From the NCBI GenBank assembly GCA_944363525.1, contig CALVUF010000001.1:52497-116496 (forward strand): a stretch of 64,000 nucleotides of DNA, in the 5' to 3' direction. This stretch comes from an uncultured Bacilli bacterium (lineage in GTDB: Bacteria > Bacillota_I > Bacilli_A > RFN20 > CAG-826). The position numbers were made by a program, and so were the translations under genes. How positions within the stretch are numbered: position 1 is the first letter of the stretch; each line of letters begins with the position of its first letter. Below the pieces are notes generated by a model. That model searched no databases. It saw nothing but the letters and a program-made list of their open reading frames with translations, and was not told the DNA's origin. Shown here piece after piece: positions 43,334 to 53,321 of the stretch.

Positions 43334-45403
43334 ATGCTCGAATTGAAAATGACCGTTCGTTTATTACTATTTTTGTCATTATTGTTTCCGAACTGCCATC
43401 ATTTTAACTTTAATTTGGACTGGGCAAAGGAGAACCATAGTTTTTATCTTGGTTCAAAGGATGCGTCTTTCTCGACAATTCCCAATTCGGATTTAAATTC
43501 AGCGAGGCCTGAGTTTGAAGGCGATTATTCTATCGTCTCAAAAGATTTTGCCGATGGTTCGGTCGACTTCTTGCCTTTCGATTCAAGTGACTACTCTTTC
43601 CGTGAATTCGCGTTTGATCAGTCGGAAATTGAAATGACTGCAAAAATTGCGAGTTTTGTGTCGGCAAGCGGAGGGAGTCGTTGGCTTTCTTCGGAACCGT
43701 CCGTAGCCCCCTCGTCAACATCTCCCTACAGTAACTATCTTTCGAACGCTAAAAGCACGGAAACCGCGGTCGGCCGTCTCCTAACGAAGTATCGATTGTT
43801 CGACTACAACGACAATCACCTTAAAGAATTGAGTTTTATTTCAACTGCATTTATGGTAGGACCTGATTTGCTTGTAACCTCCGGTCATTCCCTTTTCCTC
43901 GACCCAAGTGTTGCAAGCATCGGATTTGATGATGGGGTGCATAACCCACGTTTTCCGGACGAAGCGCTCTTTTTCCCTTATTCCTTAGAAAGCAGGTTTC
44001 CGAATGGAGTCGAGATTGAGAGAATCTATATCGAGAAAGCGTTTTATCTTTCGGGAGAAAGAGATTGGGGATGTGCTAAATTGCGCGATTCCATTGGTCA
44101 ACAGACCGGATATTTTGGATTAATCCGTAGCTTTAAGGAGCCTAGTCAAAATGTAAGGATGCTTGGATTCGCTGGTAAAAATGGCGGAGATCTATCTGTT
44201 TCCAAAGGAAAAATATTATCTTTCGACAGCGGCGGAGGATATTGTTCTGATTTAGACTCTAGCGCGGGACAAAGTGGTTCGCCCGTTCTAATGCGTTTAA
44301 ACGGTGAAGAGTATGTCGTCGGAATAAATGATTATGGAAAAGGATCGTTTAGCGGAGGAATTGTAATTGATGACTTTATTTTTGGTTTTATCGATAGTTT
44401 TCTTGGTGCGACAAACGTAGAAACCATCAGCATAGCAGACGAAAAGATATTATCGTTTGAACCACTTGGCAAAAACGATCTGATGGTCGATGCGATTACC
44501 CCTTCTGGCATCAAATACCAAACTAGGCAATATGCTGCCTCTATTGAGCAGAGAACCGCTTCGAAAAGAACGGATGACAACGCAATTTACTATGAATATT
44601 CTTTTCGCCGGCCATTAGTTCAGGTCGCGATTAATTTCGGGGAAGCAGTTGATTCCGCCGCTTCTTCCTCGGCGTCAAAAATAAAATTAGAGACTTGGAA
44701 CGACGAAACGAAATGGTCATATCGCATTCCATTGTCTTTTAATGAAAGTAGCAGCAAAACCAACACCGCTAAGCAAACGACAATCGTTTTCGATGACCTA
44801 GTTTATCGCTTCCGGATTGCTTCTTATGGCCTTCCTCCGGAAAGCATTGATGTTTATTTGGAGACCGGCACATATTTTCCGTTAAACGGCAGTGAGTTGC
44901 CTTATGAGCCGGAAAAGTGGAATTACAAGCCGGTAGTCAATTATACCAACTGTTATTCTTACGCCATTAATAATCAGGTCTATCCCGGAACTAACACTTT
45001 GTTCTATATGAGGCCAGGTGAATATCACGGCGTAATGATGTCGAATCTAGACGTAAACGAAATTGTTCAGGCGTGCAAAAGGGATTTCGCTAAGTACAGT
45101 AATACTTTCCATCATACTTATTTATTCGGTTCGATTGGGAAATACGCGGTGCCTCCGGACGGGATGTATAAAGTGGCGTTGTTAGTCGCCGATTCCGTCT
45201 ATTATCGGGATTTTCATTTCATGAGGCAGGATTCCGATGGTTATTGGTCGCACAAAAAGGGGTCTGATCCCGCAAGAAGAAACGATTTAGATAAATATTC
45301 CTATAACTTAATAACCGATCCCGAGACCTGTTATCTTGGGTTTTACGAATTTTGCGGATTTTATGCCGTTCATCCGTGGAACAATATGTATATAGAGGAG
45401 TGA
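43334..45403 (+). CDS. Secreted V8-like serine protease with C-terminal NCY domain
   Basis: 689 residues. Signal peptide MTVRLLLFLSLLF at ~6-18. Residues ~140-370 form a trypsin/V8-like (S1B) protease: His in LLVTSGHSLF, Asp in ERDWGCAKL, Ser in SSAGQSGSPVL. Residues ~400-530 are a linker. The last ~150 (NCYSYAINNQVYPGTN, PGEYHGVMMS, YRDFHFMRQDSDGYWSHK) are a separate domain with invariant-looking Asn-Cys-Tyr and a later His/Asp set, like a papain-fold peptidase or amidase but not assigned. Lower GC than neighbours. The start has no clean ribosome binding site. Confidence 0.7.
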   Translation: MLELKMTVRLLLFLSLLFPNCHHFNFNLDWAKENHSFYLGSKDASFSTIPNSDLNSARPEFEGDYSIVSKDFADGSVDFLPFDSSDYSFREFAFDQSEIEMTAKIASFVSASGGSRWLSSEPSVAPSSTSPYSNYLSNAKSTETAVGRLLTKYRLFDYNDNHLKELSFISTAFMVGPDLLVTSGHSLFLDPSVASIGFDDGVHNPRFPDEALFFPYSLESRFPNGVEIERIYIEKAFYLSGERDWGCAKLRDSIGQQTGYFGLIRSFKEPSQNVRMLGFAGKNGGDLSVSKGKILSFDSGGGYCSDLDSSAGQSGSPVLMRLNGEEYVVGINDYGKGSFSGGIVIDDFIFGFIDSFLGATNVETISIADEKILSFEPLGKNDLMVDAITPSGIKYQTRQYAASIEQRTASKRTDDNAIYYEYSFRRPLVQVAINFGEAVDSAASSSASKIKLETWNDETKWSYRIPLSFNESSSKTNTAKQTTIVFDDLVYRFRIASYGLPPESIDVYLETGTYFPLNGSELPYEPEKWNYKPVVNYTNCYSYAINNQVYPGTNTLFYMRPGEYHGVMMSNLDVNEIVQACKRDFAKYSNTFHHTYLFGSIGKYAVPPDGMYKVALLVADSVYYRDFHFMRQDSDGYWSHKKGSDPARRNDLDKYSYNLITDPETCYLGFYEFCGFYAVHPWNNMYIEE

Positions 45404-45407
45404 ATCC

Positions 45408-45803
45408 ATGAAAAAACTTCGTCTCGCCATCGCTGCCTTGGCCGTCGTCTGCGTCCCGACCGCTTGCTCTTCTTATGAGCAGTATTACACCGTCCCGACT
45501 TTCGGCGCCGTCGTCCAATGTTTTGTCCGCGATACTTGGCTAGGCTATCGATATGCTTTTGGTGCCCATTTATCGGGAATGGTTTATACCGCCGATCAGG
45601 TGAATCCTCTTCCTTTTGTCAGCCCGGCCAAAGCCCGAAAGGTAGTCGCTTATTATCTAGACCATTCCAATCCCGATCGGTTCCACATAAGCTATTTCCT
45701 TGTCTCTGACCCTTGCACCGATGAGGAACTTCATCCCAATACCTGCATTCGGTTAACCGATGAGCAGAAGCTTTTCTTCGACCAAGAGCTCGGGTTGATC
45801 TGA
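45408..45803 (+). CDS. Small lipoprotein
   Basis: 131 residues; MKKLRLAIAALAVVCVPTAC gives a lipobox (VPTAC), so it is anchored in the outer face of the membrane. The mature part has two conserved-looking Cys and the end RLTDEQKLFFDQELGL. It follows the protease by 4 bp (RBS GAGGAGTG inside the previous gene), so it may be a partner or immunity-type protein of the protease. Unknown family. Confidence 0.6.
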   Translation: MKKLRLAIAALAVVCVPTACSSYEQYYTVPTFGAVVQCFVRDTWLGYRYAFGAHLSGMVYTADQVNPLPFVSPAKARKVVAYYLDHSNPDRFHISYFLVSDPCTDEELHPNTCIRLTDEQKLFFDQELGLI

Positions 45804-45913
45804 TCTATATAGGCCTTATCAAGCCATTTAGGCAAAGGACGCTTATTCAGAAGGCGATACTTTTCTTGTTTCGCCGATTTCCCCTTCCCAAAAGGAAGAT
45901 TTAATGGCGTTAT

Positions 45914-45934
45914 CCCCTTTAGGGGCGATATAAT
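45914..45934 (+). promoter_or_regulatory. Palindrome and -10 of the gal operon
   Basis: CCCC-TTTA-GGGG (45914-45925) directly abuts TATAAT (45929-45934), which sits 17 bp before the galM ATG. The palindrome overlaps the spacer, so a bound protein would block the polymerase. No regulator gene is close. Confidence 0.5.
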
Positions 45935-45950
45935 CTTTTCTGGAAAAAGT

Positions 45951-46916
45951 ATGGATATCAAAATAAGCAAAACCCCAACTTACGATTTGCTGAACCTTAC
46001 CCTTGATGATGGGCTCCAGGTGGGCTTAGTCGACGTCGGGGCCGGTTTGGCCTATGTCAAAAAAGGCGAGGACTATTTGACCCGCCCGATCCCGACCGGG
46101 ATCCTGCTCCGTTGCTACGACGGCAAGACCGTCGGCCCGATCGCCAACCGTATCAAAGGCGACGCCTTTGAGTTCAACGGCCAAAGCTATCATCTGAGGG
46201 CCAATGAGAAGGGCAATATCCTCCATTCGTCTTCCTTGGCCTTGAACGAACGCCGCTTCACCTATAGCCATAAGAGTTTAGGCGATGGGAGCTTGGCGGT
46301 CTATTTCGCTTATTACCTTTTGCCCGATGAAGGGGAATTCCCCTCGCCGGTCGATATCTTAGTCACCTATACCTTCTATCCGACCCATGGGTTCAGCATC
46401 GTTATCGAGGCGACCCCGGAGGCCGATTGCCCGTTGTCGCTCACTAACCATGCCTATTTCACCTTAGGGGAAAAGGAGATCACCGGGGTCAAGCTCTTCC
46501 TAGACGCCGACTCAGTCGCCACCTATGACCATGAACTGATCGTCCAATCCTACGTCCCGGTTAAAGGGCCGACCGATTTCCGGACCTTCAAGAAGATCGG
46601 GCAGGACATCCATTGCGATCAATTCATGTCCAACCCCAAACTCCATGGTTATGACCATTGTTTCGTCTTAGCCCATAAAAAGCCCCATTCGCTGATCGCG
46701 GTTGGGAGCAAATACGCCATGGCCGTCCAAACCAACGCCGAGGCGATGCAGCTATACACCTCCAACTCCCCCGATGCCCAGGGGATAGTCCATGACGCCT
46801 TCGCCGTCGAGCCGGAGAAGGCCTTGGGCCCGGTGTCGCGCTACGCGGTCAAGGGCAAGACCGCCGATAAGCTTTCGATCACCTATTCGTTTTTCAAAAC
46901 GGAGGAATTGCGATGA
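45951..46916 (+). CDS. galM: Aldose 1-epimerase
   Basis: 321 residues. Interconverts alpha- and beta-D-galactose (Leloir pathway). Key parts: VGPIANRIKGDAFEFNGQ, NEKGNILHSSS, SLTNHAYFTLGEK (catalytic His), and NPKLHGYDHCFV with the C-terminal EPEKALGP (Glu). Stop overlaps galT by 4 bp; gene order galM-galT-galK is one operon. Confidence 0.9.
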   Translation: MDIKISKTPTYDLLNLTLDDGLQVGLVDVGAGLAYVKKGEDYLTRPIPTGILLRCYDGKTVGPIANRIKGDAFEFNGQSYHLRANEKGNILHSSSLALNERRFTYSHKSLGDGSLAVYFAYYLLPDEGEFPSPVDILVTYTFYPTHGFSIVIEATPEADCPLSLTNHAYFTLGEKEITGVKLFLDADSVATYDHELIVQSYVPVKGPTDFRTFKKIGQDIHCDQFMSNPKLHGYDHCFVLAHKKPHSLIAVGSKYAMAVQTNAEAMQLYTSNSPDAQGIVHDAFAVEPEKALGPVSRYAVKGKTADKLSITYSFFKTEELR

Positions 46917-48403
46917 AGTTAGATCAAGCCGTCGCCGAAGCCCTTAGCTATGCTAAGTCGCATCTAGGGCTCGGGAAGCTCGGGCATTATTACTACCAGA
47001 ACCTGCTGCTCCATGAATTGGGGCTAAGCAAACCCTACGAAGGGGAGATCGATGAAAAGCATATCGCCTCCCTCCCTTTGCCCGATGAGATCATCGACCA
47101 TCTAGTCGAGGCTTTGATCGAGAAGAAGGGGATGGCGGTTGACGAGGCTGAGCGGGAAGCGACTTATGTCTTAGGGCTCCTTTCCCCTGACCCCGACGCG
47201 GTCGATAAGCATTGCCATGAGCTCATGAGCAAAGGCGAAGCCAAAAAGGCCACCGATTACCTTTATTCCCTCTCGATCGAAAACGGCTACATCGCCAAAT
47301 CGAAAGTCGACAAGAACGTCTTCTTCACCGCCGATTATCCCGACGGCCCAAGCCTCGAGATCTCGATCAATCTCGCCAAGCCGGAGAAGAACAACAAGGA
47401 CATCGCCAAATTGCTCACCTTTAAGTCGAGCGGCTATCCGAAGTGCATGCTCTGCCCGGAGAACTTAGGCTATGAAGGCAACCCCAAGCATCCGGCCAGG
47501 GAGAACATCCGTTACATCAGCTTGACCTTAGACGGGACCCCGTGGTACGCCCAATATTCCCCTTACGTCTATTACCCCGAGCATTGCATCGTCTTCGCCC
47601 AAGAGCATACCCCGATGGCGATGAACCGGCACATTTTCGCCTGCTTGCTCGATTTCCTCGATATCTTTCCCTTCTATTTCATCGGCTCCAACAGCGACCT
47701 CCCGATCGTCGGGGGGAGCATCCTCGACCATGAGCACTTCCAAGGCGGGGGGCATATGCTGCCCTTGCTGAAGGCTAAGCCCCGGCGGGAATTCGATATT
47801 TCCGTCCCGGGGGTAAGGCTATATGAAGCTGATTTCTACGACACCTGCCTCATCGTCGAATCGAAGGATAAAAAGAAGCTGCTCGACGTGGCTGAGAAGA
47901 TCGACCTCCATTGGCATCTTTATGAGGACGAGGAGAACGACATCATCCCCATCACCGACGATACCGTGTTCCATTCGACCGTCACCCCCTTAGCGAGGAA
48001 GATCGACGATACCTATCGGCTGTTCTTGATCCTTCGCAATAATCGGACCAACGAGCAATACCCCGGCGGCATCTTCCACGCCCATCCGGAGTACCATCAC
48101 ATCAAAAGCGAGGGCATCGGCCTCATCGAGGCGGCCGGTTTATTCATTTTGCCCGCCCGGCTCATCCGCCAAGCCAAGCAAGCCGAGGACATCGTCGCCA
48201 AGGGCTTAAGCAAAGAAGAAGCCCTGAAGCTCTATCCGGATATGGAGGGATTCGATCCGCTTCTCGAGCATCTCCGGCAGGGGAAGGATTTCCATTCTTA
48301 TTTAGCCGAAGTGGGGCGGAAGATTCTCGGCAACGTCGCGGTATTCAAAGGAATAAAGGGGGAGAAAGCCCTCGCTAAATTCGTCAGGAGGCTGAAGTTA
48401 TGA
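46913..48403 (+). CDS. galT: UDP-glucose-hexose-1-phosphate uridylyltransferase, class II
   Basis: 496 residues, the length of class II (Firmicute) GalT. Transfers UMP between glucose-1-P and galactose-1-P. Signatures: CMLCPENLGYEGNPKHPARE, YYPEHCIVF, GGSILDHEHFQGGGHMLPL, and FRNNRTNEQYPGGIFHAHPE. Overlaps galM and galK by 4 bp each. The pathway lacks only galE here, which is elsewhere or absent from this window. Confidence 0.93.
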   Translation: MKLDQAVAEALSYAKSHLGLGKLGHYYYQNLLLHELGLSKPYEGEIDEKHIASLPLPDEIIDHLVEALIEKKGMAVDEAEREATYVLGLLSPDPDAVDKHCHELMSKGEAKKATDYLYSLSIENGYIAKSKVDKNVFFTADYPDGPSLEISINLAKPEKNNKDIAKLLTFKSSGYPKCMLCPENLGYEGNPKHPARENIRYISLTLDGTPWYAQYSPYVYYPEHCIVFAQEHTPMAMNRHIFACLLDFLDIFPFYFIGSNSDLPIVGGSILDHEHFQGGGHMLPLLKAKPRREFDISVPGVRLYEADFYDTCLIVESKDKKKLLDVAEKIDLHWHLYEDEENDIIPITDDTVFHSTVTPLARKIDDTYRLFLILRNNRTNEQYPGGIFHAHPEYHHIKSEGIGLIEAAGLFILPARLIRQAKQAEDIVAKGLSKEEALKLYPDMEGFDPLLEHLRQGKDFHSYLAEVGRKILGNVAVFKGIKGEKALAKFVRRLKL

Positions 48404-49566
48404 TTCTACTTGACTCGGTTTGGGAGAACTTCCCGAAAAACTGCTTCGAGGATCCGGAACGGGCTTATTTCGCCCATGGCCGGCTCGAGATCGTCGGCAA
48501 CCACACCGACCATAACCATGGCGTCTGTCTCGTCAGCGGCGTCGACATGGGGACGACGGCCGCGGTCAGAAAACGCGATGACGGGGTCGTGAGCATCGTC
48601 TCAAAAGGCTATGCCCCAGCCGAATTCAATATCAATGATGGCTTAGGGGTCACCGAAGAAGACGGCCATTCGCCTTTATCCCTTACCAAAGGGGTGATGG
48701 CGCGGATGCAAGAGCTCGGCTTTAAGGTCGGGGGGTTCGACGCCTATATGGAAAGCGATATCTTCCCCGGGGCGGGAGTCTCGAGTTCGGCTTGCTTTGA
48801 ATCGCTTATCGCCAAGATCGTCGACGACCTTTATAACGACGGGAACATGGACCCAATCGTCATGGCCAAAATCAGCCAATATAGCGAAAACGTCTATTTC
48901 AAGAAGCCCTCGGGGCTCTTAGATCAAATCGGGGCTTGCTTCGGCGGGCTGGTTTACGTGGATTTCAATGATCCTTCCAATCCCGAGGTCGAGCCCTTGC
49001 CCTGGAGTTTCCCTCTCCATGCCGTCTTGCTTAATTCGGGGGGATCGCATGCTTCCTTGACCGGGTTATACGCCGCCATCCCCTCCGACATGAAATCGAT
49101 CGCCGCCTATTTCGGGAAGGAATATCTTCGTGACGTCGACCCGAAGGAATTCTTTGCCCAGATTGGCCAGATGAGTGGGGTGAGCGAACTCGCCAAACTT
49201 CGGGCCACCCATTATTTCGGGGAGAATGAACGGGTCGTTCAGGCTAAAAACGCTCTTAAGAACGGGCAGCTCGATTCTTTCCTCGATGCCTTGCGCGAAT
49301 CGGGCCGCTCGAGCTCGACATTATTACAGAATACCATGGTCCCGGGCCGTTATTATGGTTCGCCCCAAGAGGCGATCGATCGGTTGAAACCCTTCGTCGG
49401 CCAAGGGGCCATCCGGGTCATGGGCGGGGGCTTCGCCGGCTCGATCATCGCCTTCTTATTCCCCCGCGACGTCAAGCCGTTCATCGAGGCGGCCAAAGGT
49501 TATTACGGGGCCGGCGCCATCCGCGATGTCAATATGGAAGAAGGCGGGCCGCGCCGGATTCGCTAA
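48400..49566 (+). CDS. galK: Galactokinase
   Basis: 388 residues. GHMP-kinase; phosphorylates galactose with ATP. Motif 1: FAHGRLEIVGNHTDHNHG (galactokinase signature), motif 2: PGAGVSSSACFESLIA (ATP loop), motif 3: RVMGGGFAGSIIAFL. Start overlaps galT by 4 bp. The next gene starts 4 bp after the stop. Confidence 0.95.
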   Translation: MILLDSVWENFPKNCFEDPERAYFAHGRLEIVGNHTDHNHGVCLVSGVDMGTTAAVRKRDDGVVSIVSKGYAPAEFNINDGLGVTEEDGHSPLSLTKGVMARMQELGFKVGGFDAYMESDIFPGAGVSSSACFESLIAKIVDDLYNDGNMDPIVMAKISQYSENVYFKKPSGLLDQIGACFGGLVYVDFNDPSNPEVEPLPWSFPLHAVLLNSGGSHASLTGLYAAIPSDMKSIAAYFGKEYLRDVDPKEFFAQIGQMSGVSELAKLRATHYFGENERVVQAKNALKNGQLDSFLDALRESGRSSSTLLQNTMVPGRYYGSPQEAIDRLKPFVGQGAIRVMGGGFAGSIIAFLFPRDVKPFIEAAKGYYGAGAIRDVNMEEGGPRRIR

Positions 49567-49569
49567 ACT

Positions 49570-50454
49570 ATGCTGCTTGGGGTAAGCTTTGGCAATTTTC
49601 CCTATGTATTGGCGATTTTGCTGACCGCCGTCCTTTTCTATGCCTGCGTGGCCCTCTGCCACCGGGCGGGGAAGGACTTTTCCCATAAATTCATCACCGT
49701 CATGGTCTGGGTCAACTTCGCCCTTCATTTCCTAAAGCAGCTTAATCCTTATTACGCGGCCGAATGGCCTCTTTCCTTAGCCCGAAGCACCGGGGAGAAC
49801 CTCTGCGCGGTCTTAGTCATCATCACCCCTTTCCTTTGGCATTTTGGCAATGCCTATGTCAAAGACTACATGTATTACATGGGCATCGTCTCGACCTTGG
49901 TCATCTTGCTTTACCCGACCTCCTTAGTCGAGGTCGATATAAGGGAGCTCGATGGGTTTTTGGAATATGTCCGATTCTATTCTTGCCATCTTCCCTTATT
50001 GGTGGTCGCGGTCGTCATGGTCAACGAGGGGTTCCATAAATTGGATTACCACCGATTATGGGCTATCCCCTTTATGTTCTGCGCCGTTCAGGCCATCATC
50101 TTCCTCAATTCTTTGATTCTCAACCTCTGTTTATACCATTATTCCTGGGACTATTTCTTCTCGGTCGATGCCCCGGAATTCAATTCCTCCTTCACCTTTG
50201 GGCCGGGGCATTTGCTCGATCCGGTGCTCGGTTGGCTCTATCCCTACCTCCCACCCTATCTAATGACTTATCATTATGGGAATGAGATCCGGTTCACCCC
50301 GGTCCTCTATCTGTTCTTGCCCATCTGCCTGCTAACTGCCATCTTAGGCCCCTTGCTCGCCCTGCCTTATGAGTGGCGCCATATGAAGGCCGATCGGGCG
50401 GCGATTGGCCAAAAAATAAAGATGGCCAAAGAAAAATGGTTGCATCGTAGGTAA
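49570..50454 (+). CDS. YwaF/TMEM164-like membrane protein
   Basis: 294 residues with about seven hydrophobic segments. LNPYYAAEWPLSLARSTGEN, YPTSL, EYVRFYSCHLPLLVVAV and the later PPYLMTYHYGNEIRFTP are features of the TIGR02206/YwaF group, distantly related to eukaryotic TMEM164. No enzymatic role is established for bacterial members. It is the distal gene of the gal unit by position, 4 bp after galK. Confidence 0.65.
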   Translation: MLLGVSFGNFPYVLAILLTAVLFYACVALCHRAGKDFSHKFITVMVWVNFALHFLKQLNPYYAAEWPLSLARSTGENLCAVLVIITPFLWHFGNAYVKDYMYYMGIVSTLVILLYPTSLVEVDIRELDGFLEYVRFYSCHLPLLVVAVVMVNEGFHKLDYHRLWAIPFMFCAVQAIIFLNSLILNLCLYHYSWDYFFSVDAPEFNSSFTFGPGHLLDPVLGWLYPYLPPYLMTYHYGNEIRFTPVLYLFLPICLLTAILGPLLALPYEWRHMKADRAAIGQKIKMAKEKWLHRR

Positions 50455-50499
50455 GGCCTACTCTTTAATAAAGGAAATTAACAGAAAGGACGCAACAAA

Positions 50500-51975
50500 A
50501 TGGAAAACAAACGGAAAGCCGGGCTCTTGGTCCCGGTCGCCTCTTTGCCCGGTGGGCATGGGGTCGGGGACTTCGGGGCCGATTGCTTTGACCTCATCGA
50601 TTCCCTCGCTGAAGGCGGGTTCACCCTTTGGCAAATCCTCCCTCTTAACCCTTTGGGCTATGGCCATTCGCCATACCAGCCCTTCTCGAGCTTCGCCATG
50701 GACGAGCTTTACGTCGATCTCTTCGAACTAAGCCAGCGGGGCTTATTGAAGTCGGTCCCCCCGTTTGAAGACGGGATCAAAGGCAAAGTCAGCTACGAGA
50801 AGAGCCGGGAATACAAACTCCCCTTGCTCCACAAAGCCTATGAGGCCGAGATGGAGAAAGATCCCCATTGCCTTGATAAGTTCATGAAGGACCATCCTTG
50901 GATCAAGGACTTCGCCGCCTTCATGATGTTCAAGCGGATCGATTCCCGTTCCTGGGACCACTGGGTTCCCGAGAACCGCGACTGGATCAAGAAGCGGACC
51001 CCCTTCCGCGGGGAGAAACGGAAAGCCTACCTCTTTGAGGTTTGGCTTCAGATGACCCTTTACCGTCAATGGGACGCGGTCCATAGCTATGCCAATAAGA
51101 AGGGCATCAAGATCATCGGCGATATCCCCTTCTACGTCGGCCATGACTCCTGCGACGTCTGGGCTAATCAGGATACGTTCCTGCTTGACCCCGAGACCCA
51201 TCAGCCGTCTTTCATCGCCGGGGTCCCGCCCGATTATTTCTCCGCCACCGGGCAGCGCTGGGGCAATCCGATCTACGATTGGGATAAGCTTAAAGCCACC
51301 AAGTATTTCTTCATCATCGACCGGATCGCCCAAAACGCCAAAATCTATGACATCATCCGGCTCGATCACTTCCGGGCCTTCGATACTTATTGGAAGATCC
51401 CGGCCTCTTGCCCGACGGCGATCGATGGGCAGTGGATCGAGGCCCCGGGGTATGAGCTTTTCGATGAATTGCTTAAAGAATACCCCGATATCGACATCAT
51501 CGCCGAGGATTTAGGCGACCTCCGTCCCCAGGTCTTGACGCTGCGCGACCATTATCATTTCCCCGGCATGATCGTCGTCGAATTCACCTTCGATGACGAT
51601 GCCATCGCCCATAAGCCGGGGTATGATGAAGCCAATGCCGTCTGCTACATCGGGACCCATGATAACGCCACCGCGCGGGGCTATTACTTATCCTTAACCC
51701 CCGAGAAGCAAGCCGAATGGCGGAAAGCCCTCGATGAGCATGATTGCCGCGACAACGACGTGGTCGATGCCCTCATCTCCTATTGCTTGAATAAACCGGC
51801 GAACGCCGCCATCCTCTGCGCTCAAGACCTATTAGGTTTAGGCGATGAAGCCCGGATCAATGTCCCGGGCATCGTCGATGACATCAACTGGACCTGGCGG
51901 ATGGATAGCTTAACCGAACTGAAGAAGCGGATCGTCGCCTTAAAGGAGAAGATCAAGGCGAGCAACCGCCTATGA
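50500..51975 (+). CDS. malQ: 4-alpha-glucanotransferase (amylomaltase)
   Basis: 491 residues, GH77. Disproportionates maltodextrins in the cytoplasm. Starts RKAGLLVPVASLPGGHGVGD; nucleophile Asp in YDIIRLDHFRAFDTYWKIP, acid/base Glu in DIIAEDLGDL, and YIGTHDNATARGYYLSL near the third catalytic Asp. AGAAAGGACGCAACAAA precedes the ATG. Stop overlaps rimO by 4 bp. With the sugar symporter upstream it supports maltodextrin use. Confidence 0.95.
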   Translation: MENKRKAGLLVPVASLPGGHGVGDFGADCFDLIDSLAEGGFTLWQILPLNPLGYGHSPYQPFSSFAMDELYVDLFELSQRGLLKSVPPFEDGIKGKVSYEKSREYKLPLLHKAYEAEMEKDPHCLDKFMKDHPWIKDFAAFMMFKRIDSRSWDHWVPENRDWIKKRTPFRGEKRKAYLFEVWLQMTLYRQWDAVHSYANKKGIKIIGDIPFYVGHDSCDVWANQDTFLLDPETHQPSFIAGVPPDYFSATGQRWGNPIYDWDKLKATKYFFIIDRIAQNAKIYDIIRLDHFRAFDTYWKIPASCPTAIDGQWIEAPGYELFDELLKEYPDIDIIAEDLGDLRPQVLTLRDHYHFPGMIVVEFTFDDDAIAHKPGYDEANAVCYIGTHDNATARGYYLSLTPEKQAEWRKALDEHDCRDNDVVDALISYCLNKPANAAILCAQDLLGLGDEARINVPGIVDDINWTWRMDSLTELKKRIVALKEKIKASNRL

Positions 51976-53252
51976 ACCTTTATTGCGTCTCTTTAGGCTG
52001 CGCCAAAAACCGGATCGACACCGAGATGATGCTCGCTTGCTTTCCCTCTAGCACCAAAATCGTCGACCGGCCCGAGCAAGCCGACCTCATCCTCATCAAT
52101 ACCTGCGCCTTTATCCTTTCGGCCAAGCAGGAATCGATCAATACCATCCTGGAACTAGCCGCCTATAAGGCGAAAATCGCCGTCGTCGGATGCCTAGCCG
52201 AGCGTTATTACGCCGAGGTCAAGGAAGCGATGCCGGAGATCGATTGCTTAGTCCCGATCCGCGATTACGCCCATTTAGCCGAATATCTATCCGATTTAAC
52301 GGGGGAAAAGGGGTTCAAACCCCTTGACCCCCTCGATCGGGTTTTGACGACCGCCCCCTTCGCTTCCTATCTTCGGATCAGCGAAGGGTGCGACAATTTT
52401 TGCTCTTTCTGCGCCATCCCTTATATAAGGGGGCGCTTCGTCTCCCGGCCCTATGAGGAGATCAAAGCCGAAGCTAAACAATTGCTTAGCCAAGGGGTGA
52501 AGGAGATCTCGCTTATCTCCCAAGACACGACGGTTTATGGATCGGATTTCCCGGGCAAGAAGCCGGATATCGTCGACTTATTGAAAGAGTTGGACGGGAT
52601 GGGTTTCTACTCGATCCGCCTTCTTTATCTTTATCCTTCCGAGATGAGCGAGGAACTGATCAAGACGATTGCAGCTAGCCGGTCCATCGCCCATTATTTC
52701 GACGTCCCGGTCCAATGCGCATCCGATCATCTTTTGAAACTGATGAACCGGCATGGGGACGCCAAGCAGATGCGCGATCTTTTCAAAAAGATCCGGGAAA
52801 TCTGCCCCGATGCGGTCTTGCGGACGACTTTGATTTCTGGCTTCCCGGGCGAAAACGAAGCCGACCAAAAGGAAACCATCGAATTCCTTCAAGAAGTCAA
52901 ATTCGATCATATGGGTTGCTTCACTTATTCCCGGGAAGAAGGGACGGCGGCTTATTCGCTTCCGAACCAGATCAGTGAGAAGCTAAAGCAACAACGGAAA
53001 GACGAATTGATGAAGGTCCAAGCCGTCATTTCCTATCATAATAACCAAGAGCGGATCGGAAAGGTCTATGAAGGCTTGGTTATCGGAAAAGAGGGCGGCC
53101 GTTATTTATTGCGGTGCGCCTATAACGCGCCTGATGACATCGATGGGGCCGTGACCTTCGCCTCTTCCAAATCCCATAACCCCGGCGATATCGTCAAGGT
53201 CAAGATCACCAATGCCGCGATCTACGACCTCGACGGGATCGAGGTTGAGTAA
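51972..53252 (+). CDS. rimO: Ribosomal protein S12 methylthiotransferase
   Basis: 426 residues. Radical SAM enzyme; beta-methylthiolates an Asp of S12. N-terminal MTTase cysteines in VSLGCAKNRID, LINTCAF and AVVGCLAER; radical SAM CxxxCxxC in SEGCDNFCSFCAIPYIRGRF; DVPVQCASDHLLKLMNR; and a C-terminal TRAM domain (GKVYEGLVIGKEGGRYLL). The CDNFCSFCAIPYIRG form favours RimO over MiaB. Confidence 0.94.
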   Translation: MNLYCVSLGCAKNRIDTEMMLACFPSSTKIVDRPEQADLILINTCAFILSAKQESINTILELAAYKAKIAVVGCLAERYYAEVKEAMPEIDCLVPIRDYAHLAEYLSDLTGEKGFKPLDPLDRVLTTAPFASYLRISEGCDNFCSFCAIPYIRGRFVSRPYEEIKAEAKQLLSQGVKEISLISQDTTVYGSDFPGKKPDIVDLLKELDGMGFYSIRLLYLYPSEMSEELIKTIAASRSIAHYFDVPVQCASDHLLKLMNRHGDAKQMRDLFKKIREICPDAVLRTTLISGFPGENEADQKETIEFLQEVKFDHMGCFTYSREEGTAAYSLPNQISEKLKQQRKDELMKVQAVISYHNNQERIGKVYEGLVIGKEGGRYLLRCAYNAPDDIDGAVTFASSKSHNPGDIVKVKITNAAIYDLDGIEVE

Positions 53253-53269
53253 AACCATCGTTAAACCGA

Positions 53270-53298
53270 TTGTCAATTTATCGTTTGCCTGATAACAT
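53270..53298 (+). promoter_or_regulatory. Promoter of the lipoprotein gene
   Basis: TTGTCA (53270-53275), 17-bp spacer, TAACAT (53293-53298); AAGGAGT follows 11 bp before the ATG at 53322. Confidence 0.55.
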
Positions 53299-53321
53299 TA
53301 GTCCAAACTCAAGGAGTAAAA

